Source of the DNA: Puffinus mauretanicus
Taxonomy: Eukaryota > Chordata > Aves > Procellariiformes > Procellariidae
Assembly: GCA_023333565.1 (NCBI GenBank)
Contig: JAJKFH010003821.1
Span: 620,001-684,000, forward strand
DNA: 64,000 nt
Direction of reading: 5' to 3'
Below the pieces are notes generated by a model that saw nothing but the letters and a program-made list of their open reading frames with translations, searched no databases and had not been told where the DNA came from. How positions within the stretch are numbered: the stretch's first letter is position 1; each line of letters opens with the position of its first letter. A program made the translations under genes and the position numbers. Positions 40,301-51,320 of this stretch are shown here, one piece after another.

Positions 40301-40939
40301 TATTGGGACTTGGTGGGATGTTGGGCTTTCCAGGATGAAACTTCATTGTTTCCCGTTTACCGGCTGTGGCTGGCAATTGCCTTCCCCTCCCTCCCACCCT
40401 CAGTCGTCTGAAGTCCTCTCTTACTGCGCCAGCTTTTTCTACCTGAGCTGTCCCTGCTCGTTGCCGCCTTTGTCCCCCCTTCCTGCGGGTGTCTCTTCCC
40501 AGGGTGGTCCTGCTGGAAAACGTGCCCGCAGTTGCTCCTGCGTGGGTGGCAGAAGGCTCCTGGCACGGGCTCGCCCAAATCCCATCTGAACCGCTTCATC
40601 TGCAGGGACTGCAAGAAGTTTAAGTAACTTGAAGTGACTCAGAAGAGCAGCCAGGGGCCCAGCATGAAAGATAAGATTTGAAATAAATCAAGAGTGTACA
40701 TGCCCAAAATCACGTCTTTTACTGAATTCTCTTTTTCACCTGTCTTTGTTTTCATTCTAAGCATTTAGGATGGGAAGCATCTTTTCAGGTTTCTGTAACT
40801 GCCCGGTATATTTTGAAGCTCTTACATAAACAAAAAGTAGTCAAAAACGTGTCTCTTAAATCTCTAGTTGTAGCAGACGCCAGCATTAAGTAGCGGGCTT
40901 CATCGGCCGCAGTCTGGCCGGCTGTCTCTTCCCGGGTTT

Positions 40940-41150
40940 TATGTTCGAAGTGACGTGGGAACGAAAGATGACAAAAAGCCTCCGCTTTTCTCCCGATTGC
41001 CCCTGCTCACAGGTGGCAGGACGGCAGAGCTGTAACCCCCCGCAGCGATGGGGTGGTACCCGGGGCGAGGCGGGGAGCGGGGCGCGCCGGAGGTGCTGCG
41101 GGGAGGCGGACTCCAGGGCCGAGCTCCCAGCTGCCGAGCGCGGTTTTGTC
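40940..41150. promoter_or_regulatory. CpG cluster in LIMS1 intron
   Basis: GC-rich block (gcgaggcggggagcggggcg and neighbours) followed by T runs. An ATG at 40941 with a donor-like CAG|GTGGCA at 41013 gives 72 bases, the wrong phase for LIMS1. The cluster is therefore noted without a gene call. Confidence 0.3.
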
Positions 41151-43213
41151 TTGGGTGGTTTGTTTTTTTTTTTTTTTAAATAAAAACTTCCTCTGCGTTT
41201 TTTTTTCCCCCTTAAGTTGAGGGAACCCAAATTGTTTTTCCATGTGTGGTTTCGGATGAAAATGCTTTTCTTCCTCTTTTTCTTTCTGTCAAAAGAACTA
41301 GTGGAAAATTTTTTAAGTATTATTCAAAGACCTTTATTCTTTTTCCCTTAGGCTTACTCTTTACTTTGGACTGATGCCTCATTTTTTAGTAGCAGATCAG
41401 AGCTACCAAAAAAGGTGTCTGTGAGACAAGCAAAGTAACTTTTAAAAAATCAATTTGGTACTCTTTTCATACATCAGGATTGATAATTTTATGTTATTGG
41501 CATTGCCATGATTTAAAAATGGTAGTAAAATAAAGATGCCTTGGGCTGGCCCTTTTTTACTGTCCTCAATGAATTCTGTGATGGGCTGTGTTCAAAATAA
41601 CTTGGCATCCTTGCAGCTCAGTATTACTTAGAAAGCAAGAAAGTAAATTTTGGATGTAACTTCTTTCTATTATTGGAGTATCTAGTACACAAAATTAGTG
41701 TTTACTTTTTGTTAGGCACAACATCTGGGGATTTCGGTCTCTTCTCCTAAATCTTAAGTTCAAATTAGGGTGGTGATGGTTATTCTGAAAGAAGTACATC
41801 AGGGTTTTTTGGAGCTGTATGGCGGCGATATTTTCAAATGAGTTCTTCGTAAGTTTTGAGTGTTTATGAAAGTCCCAGGTTAAAGCACATTTCCTTCTAG
41901 GGCTTATGTTTTCCCCATCTATTCCCATCGTTATTATAAACGTGGAACTTATCGTAAAGGAATGAATTAAGGGGAAAAATAAGCATGTAATTCTAATAGG
42001 AGTTCTGGTACTGCCCTTATTCTTCTACATTTGCCCCATTTTCCACAAATAAAAGTGGCCTGTACCTTACCTCACACCTGTTGTTAAGTTAATATTTATA
42101 TTTATTTATATGCTGAGTACTTGATGTGCTACTGAACTTCATGACTTGCTATTTTTATAGCAGTTACAAGTAAATGGAAGTAGAAATGGGAATGCCTGTT
42201 GTCAGAGGAAGCACAAATGACCTGCCAAAAAACCACTGCAAATTAGTACTGACTTCAGACCTCTGTTTTTAACTGCTTTTTAAGGGTACACTGTGATACT
42301 AATTCTTTATCGAACATGATTATTTATATGCATAACACACTTCATATGCGACCCGTATTTAGATCGCTTCTAGGATCCCTGTGAATGCTCCTTTTTCACA
42401 TTCTTTCATGAAGGGTGTGTGTCCACAGAAGCTTTAAAAATTACTTTTAAGTGAAAAAATTTCTGAGAAATACCACACCCTCTTGCTCCAAAGAAGCCTT
42501 GTGCTGTTTTTCTTTTGGTTATGTTTCTTTTTGTTTTCTTTTTGCTTCCTGAGATGTATGCTATCTGAAAGTTGCCCTGGAGTATTTGGTGGTGGTACTG
42601 GCATAAGAGCCTGCATGATGGGCTGATACCAGGGAGCAGATGACAGTTGATGTATCCATATCCCTCTTGAATCAGTGGCGAGATGGGATCATCCTTAAAG
42701 TTAAACCTAAAAAGTCGTCATCTTTAAATCCAAATAAGGATGGTTATCCCAGTTGATCCAAGGCAATTTGAAACAGCTCTTAAATCACTGCAGTCTTCAT
42801 GTGTGAACAAATGCACTTCCCTGGCTGTTTATGTGCCCTTCATTTTTGCCATTAACCTTCCCCTAGCAGAGCTCACAAGCAGAATTTTTGCTTGTGGTGG
42901 CTTCCTGAGCAGTGTAACTGCAGAAGGGTAAAACTTATTTTAGTCCCTGCCAGGGAGAGCAGGCTGGCGGGGGGGCTTGGACGAACATTTCGGAGAAGAC
43001 TAAGTGAAATAAAAAAGGGAATAAGGAGCATGCAAAGGTACGACCTCCTGCTGCTCCATTCTAGTCTTCTTTTCCTATCTGCTTCATCATTTGTCTGTAA
43101 ATCTCTTCAGCTGGCATCAGACTGAGCGCTTGGGTTCCAGCAGTTGTCTGCTCGCTGTCGATATGCGTCCTGCTTCTGGCACCAAGCGGCCGCTGTCACC
43201 ATGTTATCTGGCA

Positions 43214-43396
43214 CAGCAGTCTCCAAAGCGGGGGTGCGTGCACAGGACGGTGCATTGTGCTGCAGGAAGAAAATATTAGGACTTCAGTAGTACATGCATA
43301 TAATTTATAAATAAATAAATATACATGTATTGGGTGTGTACGCTCAGAAGTTTTTACTGATGGAGGTACATGATCAAAATAGTTTGGAGACCACAG
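43214..43396. mobile_element. Short non-autonomous hAT-like (Charlie-type) DNA transposon relic
   Basis: 183 bp bounded by imperfect terminal inverted repeats. The left end is CAGCAGTCTCCAAAG; the right end read in reverse is CTGTGGTCTCCAAAC (11 of 15 positions match). The flanking 8-mers ATCTGGCA (43206-43213) and CTCTAGCA (43397-43404) match at 6 of 8 positions. They resemble the nTCTAGAn target preference of Charlie-like hAT elements. The core is AT-rich (ataaataaataaatataca) and has no coding capacity. The divergence between its ends suggests old age. Confidence 0.6.
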
Positions 43397-43839
43397 CTCT
43401 AGCAGATGGAAAATAATTTATTTCTTTTTTCCCGTTATTTGTCCCCTGATTATGGCTCTGCTAAACTCAGCCCTCCACAGGTACAGCCTTCTCCCAGCTT
43501 TTAGACACTGTGTAATGAAATTAATCCCCCAGGTAACTCAGCTGAATACCACCCCTTCTCCCAGAGAAGACGTAAGTGAAGGGGTCTGGCTGAAGGGGAA
43601 GCGTGCTTGCAGCCTGCCTCTCCAATGCAATTAATTGAAATGCATCCACGTGATCTCTTCCTTTCAATTCAAGTGGGAGCTGGTTGGTTTCCCAGTGCAG
43701 GCAAAAGAGCTGTTTTCTTCCCCTAGAGTGAAACGCCTGGTATCTGATGCTCTATTTACCGAGGCTGGTTAGGGGAGGGCAAAGGCGAAGGGGCACAGCT
43801 GGGCAGCAGGGTGACTGAGGCGGGGAGGGGAGCGAGCGT

Positions 43840-44200
43840 GGTGCCAAAATTTGCAGGGCTGGCAGGGAGCAGCAAACATGGAGGCGAGGCGACTCAGGTG
43901 GCATCCCAACCGGTGGGCCCCGCTGGGCCTCCGGGCCCAGATTCCTCCCGTCCCGCCGCTCCTTTTCTCTTGGAGCAGTGCTTCCCCGCCCTCTCTGAAA
44001 ATGAAAAAGCGGGAGCTTGCCAAGGCGCTTTGGAGGGGTGCGGCAGCGGGAGCGGGATCCTGCTCCCGGCGGCAGCCGGACGAGCTTCAGGTGACCCCGC
44101 AACTTCACCTTGTTTGGAGCGACGAACGTGGGTTCGTGCTAACGGCCACCGCCCGGGCGCCGAAGCGGGCGGCCGGCACAGGGGAAGCGATTCGCTCCTC
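43840..44200. other. GC/CpG-rich intronic patch
   Basis: GC-rich block with overlapping open frames on both strands, as expected from base composition. I recognise no protein similarity and assign no function. Confidence 0.3.
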
Positions 44201-46891
44201 TTTGCACCTCCTGGTGTCAACACTCGGGCCAAGGAGTAGGGAAAAGGAGTGGGACAGACGGACATCCCTTGTCCAGCTGTGTACCCAGCAGCGCTTTCAG
44301 AGCCAGAGCCCCCCAGCCCGGCTGGCAGACAGGCTGCAAGTCCAGCTGAGGGGGGACTGTGCCGCTAATGAACGCTTTGCTCACGAGCTTGAGAGCCCTG
44401 AAACCCTTCCCTTTTGCTCGAGTTAAACTATTCTGGGTTTTTTTCCTTTCATTTTAACTAAGCAGCCTTTCTGCTAGAGCATACGTCCAGGCTTCAGGTG
44501 GTCCGAGGTGAGGATGCAAGCCCACAGCGGGATTTGGTCCCCTCCTGGACCCTTGATAAGTGGTGGTGTCTCTGTCCCAGCTCCACGCTGCCAGCCGAGC
44601 CCCGCACCACCTCCCTGTCTCACAGGAGTGCTTGAGGACAAATAGTTTAAGGACCCGGAGATGCCCAAACACTAGAGTCAGGTCTGTACACCTGAGGGAA
44701 GCAACCAGCGGAGAACTGATATGTAAAGAGGTTAGTCATCTGGGGAATGGGTCCCTGCCTTGACACCTCCCTCTTCCTACCTAAAATAAGCAAAATCAGG
44801 TAAAACTGCAAGAGGAATACAATTCTGGGGTTACAGTGTGTTTAATATTCCACAGGTGGAATTGGGGGGGGGGAAAAAAAAGCATTGATGCTAAATTAAT
44901 TCATTATAATTTATTATTCAGTACTAAGCAGCAGGGTGATTGCACTTGATCTATAATGAAAGTATTTTTGTTTCCCCTTAATGATTGCTTTTGATACAGC
45001 CAGCAGAATGGAGTAGTACTTTAGGTTATCCTGCAGATATGACTGCCCTGCTTTGCTGTAAGGTGTCCCCATTTTTTGGGGGGGGGGGGAGAATCGAATG
45101 ATGGTGCCAGCTTGGAAAGTTATTGCATAGCTACTGTCACATAAAACAGAATTAATTGCAAGAACTTTAAAATATGTACAATATGTGTACTAACTCTCTA
45201 CAAACTCTGGTACTCTTTGCAATTGCCGGTAGCAATTATGCCAAAACTTTATGCTTGTAAGGTCAAACACAAGACTTTAATGGTGAATGATTACAGATAA
45301 GTTTTTTTGGTTTTATCTTCTGAAGGGTATCCTTTTTCTTCTTACCAGCTTAAACATGCAGCACACACTCCTGCCTCTCTGTTGCTGCACATGATGCTGC
45401 ACCTTCCTGCTGCATTACTGTCAAAGCAGTGATAGGGAAAATAAGTCCCTGGATAAGCCAGTGGGTGAGAGGAGGAGGGTGCTGAGGAAGGATGGGAGGG
45501 TGGGCAGGGCCCAGCAATCCGCCTAGGTGATGGAAGAGGAGCTGGATGAGATGCTGGGATGATTTCTGCAGATGCATGACCCCAGTGCTGTTGACCTGAA
45601 GAGTTCTTGAGGGTTACTGCACTGACGTGCGAGACAGACATGTGGACTAGAAAGGGCTGTCCCAAGAATAAAAGTACTTCAAGCTATTATGGCCTTCAGA
45701 AAGCAACGTTGCATGTATTTCCAGTTGGTTAGGAAGTCCCTCTGCTTGGAGAAGATGAATTCTTACACAAGTCTTTGCACTCTTTGTTTTCTCTGTCTCC
45801 CAAAATAGGGTGGGAGAAGGGCAGGAGAGGAAAGCGGCAGGGTGGGTGAGGTGGGAGGGTGAACGGTGAGCACAGAAGTCGTCAGTGCTACACATATGTG
45901 ATAATAATTTCTGTTGTTTCTGCAGTATGCAAATATGCCAACCAGTACGTAACAAAAAACTTCAAGGCAGTTTCATGTTGAAACAAAGATTTATTTAAAC
46001 TGGGGACCCAGCAGATAATGTGAATGAAGTCTAATAATCAAAACAGTTATTTGTAGGTGGGATATTTGAATCAGAGAGCCTGCATTCTCTTTCTGAGTCT
46101 TTAAAGCACTTCGCAGTCTTGTGAGAGATTGTATTGAGAACAGTTGTAATTTTAAAGGGTGACTCACTGTATTTTCCCCTCCAAACAATTAAGCTCTTTC
46201 ACTGAGCTCATCTTCACTGGTCCGATATGTAATAACTTGTTTCTCCCACTGCTGCTGCCTAAATTTATGCCTCTAGTGGTGTTACTAAATGTGAACCTTT
46301 TTATTGATTTTTTTTTTTTTTTCATGCTACAGTCAATCAGTAACCCAGAAGTTTGTAGCTGCATGGAGGATTGCCACAAATAAAGTAATTCTGTGCAGCT
46401 TCTTAATCTGGGCGTTGAGCAAACCGCTCTCGAAAGCAATCCAGTCTTCGCAGCAAGTAGGTTTTTCTGAGTTTTCGCTAAGGTTGGGGCAGGAGTTTAT
46501 GCCCCGACTCTCTCTTCTGCTCCGTGGTCCTGACCGGGCGGGCAAGTCCAGACAGGCGTTATCTCGGCTGACCCTTCAGCCAGAGAACCGTGAGGTGGCT
46601 GTGAGATTCAAAGAGAAAGCGAATGTCCCCTGACGCCGTGTGTGCACTGGCTTTCTTCACAAGCCGAGCTGCCGCCATCCTCTTGCAAAGGCTGGAGAGC
46701 GGGGCAAGCCCCTGCAGTGCCCTGGTGAGACACTGGCAAGCAATCCGAAGTTATTTGGTATTGCTGGGAGGAGAGGGGAAAGGAATAATTTATATCCCTG
46801 ACTCCTGATGGGTGAGACAGTGGGGAACAAAAAGGGTCCTATTGGAAGTGGAAGCGTTTCTTGAATCGGAGGCGCGAGTGCTGGCTCGCAG

Positions 46892-46970
46892 CAGGGCTCG
46901 GGGGAAGGCAGGGGCTCGGGGGGGAGGCAGGGGCTCGGGGGGGAGACAGGGGCTCGGGGGGAGGCAGGGC
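46892..46970 (+). repeat. G-rich minisatellite, about 19-bp unit x 4
   Basis: Tandem units of the form CAGGGGCTCGGGGGGGAGG, four copies with small G-run length differences and one GAGG to GAGA change. The G runs also satisfy a quadruplex pattern. It explains the low-complexity Gly/Arg open frame over this stretch. Confidence 0.85.
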
Positions 46971-47559
46971 GGCCGGTGGCAGCCAGCTGGCCCCGGGTCT
47001 GCGTCAGCGCGCCTGGGAGGGAGATCCCTGATCCGCTGCCAGCGAGTTTGGGAGGACACTACCGATGGTGTTAGTCAGAGTGCGACTGCTGAGTGCTGTT
47101 CAAAGGGCTGGCGCGCTGTAGGAATGACGGGTTGGGCGTTATCTCATTTCCCCTTTCTTGTAACCCCAGGGACGGGGGAGACTATTAATGAAACCCTGGC
47201 GGTGAACGGAGCCAGAACCAGGCTGAAAAGTGTGAATAATTTCTCACAGGAAATTTATCTTTTGGGCCTTTTGTACCATTCCACAGGCATAAGCTTCCAG
47301 TTTGCATTTTGTTTATTTTCCCCTGGCTGTCACTGTTCCTGTTGAATCCTTAAAGATAATAATCTGCAGTAATAATGGTGAGGAAGAATGCTTTTCTCAA
47401 CATTAATGTCAAACACAGTGTGATACAATTTCTGTAATATTTTGGCGTAATGCTATGCGCACGGTGCCAGCAGTAGTACTGAATGGTTCAGAGACTGCTG
47501 TAATGCTCATTAGAGATGCTTTTTCAGAGCTCATGTAAGAGGCCCCAGAAGGCATGCAG

Positions 47560-48540
47560 AAGAGTGAACACAGCATTTATATTTGAAAAAGGTGGCAAAA
47601 ATAGGCTGCTGGAGAATTAAAGCCCAGTCAGCCTAACTTTGATCCCTGAATGCAGCTAATAGTCAATATATAAACACTGAGTAGTACAGCATTAAAAAAG
47701 CAATGTGGATTTCTAAGAACAGATCATTTCAAAGCAGCCAATTTTCCAGCTGGGACAGATGAGCATGCCTCGTAAACAGAAGGGAGAGAATAAACAAAGT
47801 GCATTGGCTGATGCTCACACAAAATTTCATAAGTAAACAAGAGAAAGGTAATTTCATAAGCAAAATTTCATAAGCAAACAAAAGAAAGAGGCTCTAGAAT
47901 GAGAGCCACTGTGGTTAATTTTGTTGGAACACAAGCCTTGTGGCTTCTCTTCCTTTGTGTATCTACCCCTCCTCTCTTGCCGCTGGTTTGGTGCTGTCCT
48001 AGAGCATTCACAGAAGCGCTGCTGCTACCTCCTCCCATTCCTTCATCATCCCTTTGCAAGACATATTAGTTTGGATTCAGCGCTAGGTTTCACTGCTGTT
48101 GGCCTTGTTCAAGAGAAGCACGCAGCAGTTAAGAAATAATGGTCTAGGTGAAATTGCGAGAAGGGAGGTGCACAGCTGCTTGAAAAGAAGCATTTGGGCA
48201 GGAATTCTTTTGACACAGAGCCACCAACAGGACCCCCCCTTGCCAGGACCTTCCTGCCAGCCCCTTGCAGGAGTTCCTCCTTTCCCACTTATCCTTATCC
48301 ACAATAACTGGATCAGTGACCTGGACGCTGGAGCTGAAAGTTGGCTTATGAAGTTTGTGGGTGTCCTTGACTTGGAGGAGCCTTGCGGGGCACAGGAGAT
48401 GAACTCAAAATGGTCTTGGCAGGCTGAAGAGAGGGTCCACGATGAAGATGTTGAAATTTCCCAAAGTGCTAAGAGTTGTACTCATGAAGGAGAATTCAAA
48501 TGGCCACGGGATGGGCCATTTGTAGGATGTATTGTAAAGA
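47560..48540 (+). mobile_element. Decayed CR1/L3-type LINE ORF2 fossil
   Basis: Two blocks lie in ORF2 order. The first, about 47580-47800, holds gaaaaaggtggcaaaaatag, cagtcagcctaactttgatc and aacagatcatttcaaagcag, matching the region before and in the reverse-transcriptase palm of CR1/L3 elements. The second, about 48305-48520, holds atcagtgacctggacgctgg, then a segment reading LMKFVGVLDLEE where active copies carry the FADD-type catalytic motif, then DVEISQSAKSC. The catalytic Asp residues are lost and the frame is broken. The DNA between the blocks includes a local tandem duplication. I infer this from remembered family resemblance; it is old and inactive. Confidence 0.6.
47820..47890 (+). 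repeat. Local tandem duplication
   Basis: The motif aaaatttcataagtaaacaa (from 47821) recurs with one change from 47862, and a shorter partial copy (aatttcataagc) lies between them. Confidence 0.85.
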
Positions 48541-48874
48541 CTTAGCATGTCTTACGATGTGCTTGTGCAGAAAAACAGATCTTGTTTTGGAAACGTTATA
48601 TGTAAAATACAAAGGAGGGTTGACCTAGATTTTTTTGAAGAGACTGTGTATTCGTTACTGAAAAAGCCTGAGAGCCGTCGTCCTGCCAGAGGAGGATAAC
48701 AGAGAGGCCTTGTTAAAGCCAAACTACTTGAAGAAGATTGGAAAGAGTGCAGCGGCCGCTGCCTGGTGCGTGCTGCGTTACTGAAATCTAGGAGCAGGGT
48801 TGCGTCCATGGATGGCAAATCTATTTTGGTTATGAGTTAATGCATCTGTAGTCTCTGTAAGTGAAATAGGAGGA

Positions 48875-49457
48875 TGTCGTGGTTTAACCCCAGCCGGCAA
48901 CTGAGCACCACACAGCCACTCGCTCACCCCACTCCGGTGGAATGGGGGAGAGAATCAGAAGGGTAAAAGTGAGAAATCTCGTGGGTTGAGATAAAGACAC
49001 TTTAATAGGTAAAGCAAAAGCCACGCACACAAGCAAAGCAGAACAAGGAATTCATTCACTGCTTCCCATGGGCAGGCAGGTGTTCAGCCACCTCCAGGAA
49101 AGCAGGGCTCCATCACGTGGAACGGTTACTTGGGAAGACAAACGCCATCACTCCAAATGTCCTCCCCTTCCTTCTTCCCCCAGCTTTTGTTGCATGATGT
49201 CATATGGTCTGGGATGTCCCTTTGGTCAGTTGGGGTCAGCTGTCCCAGCTGTGTCCCCTCCCAACTTCTTGTGCACCCCCAGCCTACTCGCTGGTGGGGT
49301 GGGGTGAGAAGCAGAAAAGGCCTTGGCTCTGTGTAAGCACTGCTCAGCAATAAGGAAAACATCCCTGTGTTACCAACAGTTTTCAGCACAAATCCAAAAC
49401 ACAGCCCCAGACTAGCTGCTATGAAGAAAATTAACTCTATCCCACCCCAAACCAGCA
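48875..49457 (-). mobile_element. Solo LTR of an avian endogenous retrovirus
   Basis: On the plus strand it begins TGTCGTGGTTTAACCCCAGC and ends near CCCAAACCAGCA, the complement of the well-known avian LTR running TGTCCTGGTTT to CCACGACA. The minus orientation is supported by a poly(A)-type ATTAAA on that strand, in the complement of ctttaatagg near 49000. No internal gag/pol/env sequence is present, so this is a solo LTR left by recombination, about 583 bp. Direct repeats GAGGA lie at 48870-48874 and 49460-49464, two bases beyond the right end, and may be the target duplication. The TATA region is degraded. Confidence 0.85.
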
Positions 49458-50484
49458 TAGAGGAATACGATAGCCCTGCCCAGGAGTTAGGATCACTTTT
49501 TTTCTCCGAAACAGCATTTCCTCCTTCTGTGTGCCCTTCTGCCAGAAAGGAGATGGGTACAGCAGGGTAGGTACGTGAAGTCAGAGGTCCTGAAATGGGA
49601 CCCGTGCCCTGACATATCCTTGATGATTGTGTGCCAGTTTGGGATGAGAAGTGCCCACGGCTGTGCTGTCTGCATGCGACAGGGTATGCGCATCTCCCGC
49701 ATGTCAGGCTGCAGACTGCAAGAAATCATCCAGCCACGCTGTAGCCCTGCTCTTTTTCTTCCCCCGTCACGGCAACTGCAGAGGAGGAGGCTGGGGAGAA
49801 CGGCAGGGGTGATGTCTTCCCATTCTGGCCATGAGGATCCTGGGGTTAGGATCTGGTCAGTGCGGCTTTGGACTCTGCAGACGAAATTATAACAGTAACC
49901 AGGACCATGGGCAGATTCAAAGTAGATGAACATTAGTGTCTTTGGGATTCTAAAAGTAACTGGGGAGTAGTGTTTATTGGTTTTGGGGGAGATTCCATTG
50001 TTTAACTGCTAAACAAGAGAAATGCCACTTTCACTTCTTCCAGCAGTATGTTATTCCTAAGCATGTCAGAGGAGAGGAAGCTTTTGACAACTCCCAACAT
50101 CAAATACTTCCTCTGATCAGCTGCCACGACTCCAGTCCCACAGCGCAGTAGGTGTGCCGTCCGCTTGTGCCTGGCACTCGAGTCCCTGCGGTCTGCTCCT
50201 GCTCCCCTCAGCCTGCAGATGCCACGGGGCCCCGGAGAGGACACTCGGCGAGGAGCGCGGGTCTAGCCATGGAGCTGGTGTTTCCCATCACTTCTTGGCG
50301 AGGAGCCTTCAGCCAAGCAGTGCAGCTCATCCCAGAGCATCGCTCCAGGCCTGTCTCAAGTGTAGCAATAGCACTTTTTCAAAAGTTGTGTTTAAATATT
50401 GCAGCGAGTTCAAGAGAAGAGAAATTACTGACTGTCCTCTTGTCATGTGAGAGCAGGAGATTTTTTTTTATTGGTGCCATTTCA

Positions 50485-50757
50485 TATGATCATAGAAGGG
50501 TTTGGGTTGGAAGGGACCTTTAAAGGTCATCTAGTCCAACTCCCCTGCAATGAGCAGGGACATCTTCAACTAGATCAGGTTGCTCAGAGCCCCCTCCAAC
50601 CTGACCTTGAATGTTTCCATGGAAATGTTTCCATGGAAATGTTTCCATGTATGTTTCCATTCAAGGAATGCCCAGGGATGGGGCACCTCTCTGGGCAACC
50701 TGTTCCAGTGTTTCACCACCCTCATCGCGAAAAATTTCTTCCTTGTTTGAACAGCTG
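50485..50757 (-). mobile_element. CR1 LINE 3' tail, antisense, with internal tandem expansion
   Basis: Plus strand shows the complement of a CR1 3' end: atcatagaagggtttgggtt, ggaagggacctttaaaggtc, tctctgggcaacctgttcca and agtgtttcaccaccctcatc. It is severely 5'-truncated. It carries a private 14-bp tandem repeat at 50610-50660. Confidence 0.93.
50610..50660 (+). repeat. 14-bp tandem repeat inside CR1
   Basis: About 3.6 copies of AATGTTTCCATGGA. CR1 copies I know have only one such motif here, so the expansion arose after insertion. Confidence 0.88.
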
Positions 50758-50959
50758 CGATTTTGACTTCTTGCCTGAACCCGAGTCAGGCTGGTTCGGA
50801 GGTCCAGCTGTGATTTAAGTGAATTTGCTGTTAGCCTTTGGTGACCTGGGGCTAACTGCTTTGAACGGCAGCCTTGACGACGCTGAAAGGAAGGACTGCA
50901 AGGGGAAACCCCAGGGGCTTTCCTTTTTTCCCCCTTTCCTTCTCTTGAACAGGCTGCGC

Positions 50960-51320
50960 CTTTACCGCTGGTGGGGATGTAGGGGAGAGCGGCGGGCCGT
51001 GCCCGGCCGGGCAGGGGTCGGAGGGGCAGGCGGCAGCAGCAGCAGCCGCCGCACAAGCAAATTTCGGGCGGGGGGTGGTGAAGAGGCGCTTGCTCGGGGA
51101 GGATGGCGGCTCTCCGGCTCCCCTGCCGGTGAGACCGCGGCGGGGCCGGGGCGGGGCGAGGCCGCTCCCCCCGCGTGGGTCCCGGGCACGGCCCGTGGGC
51201 CGGCGGGCGGCTGCAGGCGGGGGCTCCTGCTGCAGGCCGGTGCTCTCAGGGCGGGGATCGCTCGGAGCGCGGCCGCTGCAAAAGCTGTTGGGAGCGTTTG
51301 GTGTGGAGAAGGAAAGTGAC
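50960..51320. promoter_or_regulatory. LIMS1: Second LIMS1 CpG island / promoter
   Basis: About 350 bp with dense CpG, flanked by lower-GC intron. It surrounds the candidate first exon at 51103-51128. There is no TATA box nearby. A YY1-type motif GATGGCGGC overlaps the ATG. Confidence 0.65.
51103..51128 (+). CDS. LIMS1: Candidate LIMS1 alternative first coding exon 2 (MAALRLPC...)
   Basis: ATG at 51103 has a strong Kozak context (A at -3, G at +4) and an in-frame stop upstream at 51079-51081. The frame encodes MAALRLPC plus two bases (CG), then donor CCG|GTGAGA at 51129. The 26 coding bases leave the same phase as the other two LIMS1 first exons, so it could join the same downstream exon (giving C-R-NMANAL if that exon starts CAACATGG). 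It lies in its own CpG island within the LIMS1 gene. I do not recognise this leader from mammalian isoforms, and the real product could start at the internal Met of the common exon instead. The coding status is inferred. Confidence 0.48.

Larger units (their letters stand above)
22998..51102 (+). other. LIMS1: LIMS1 first intron (promoter 1 to promoter 2)
   Basis: About 28 kb with no supportable internal coding exon. It holds CpG-rich patches (24080-25230, 30640-30830, 40940-41150, 43840-44200), a hAT-like element, a G-rich minisatellite, a CR1/L3 fossil, a solo LTR and a CR1 tail, each listed separately. Within it, 25.3-30.6 kb, 30.9-40.9 kb and 41.2-43.2 kb look like unique intronic DNA with simple A/T runs. 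I recognise nothing else there. Confidence 0.7.

Noticed and set aside
40941..41012. Possible further LIMS1 first exon (MFEVTWERK..., donor CAG|GTGGCA)
   Set aside because: 72 bases gives the wrong phase for the common LIMS1 exon, and I recognise no homology.
43851..44426. 191-codon open frame in a GC-rich patch
   Set aside because: Competing open frames on both strands, no homology and no splice context.
46812..47345. 177-codon plus-strand open frame
   Set aside because: Runs through the G-rich minisatellite; Gly/Arg low complexity with no known domain.
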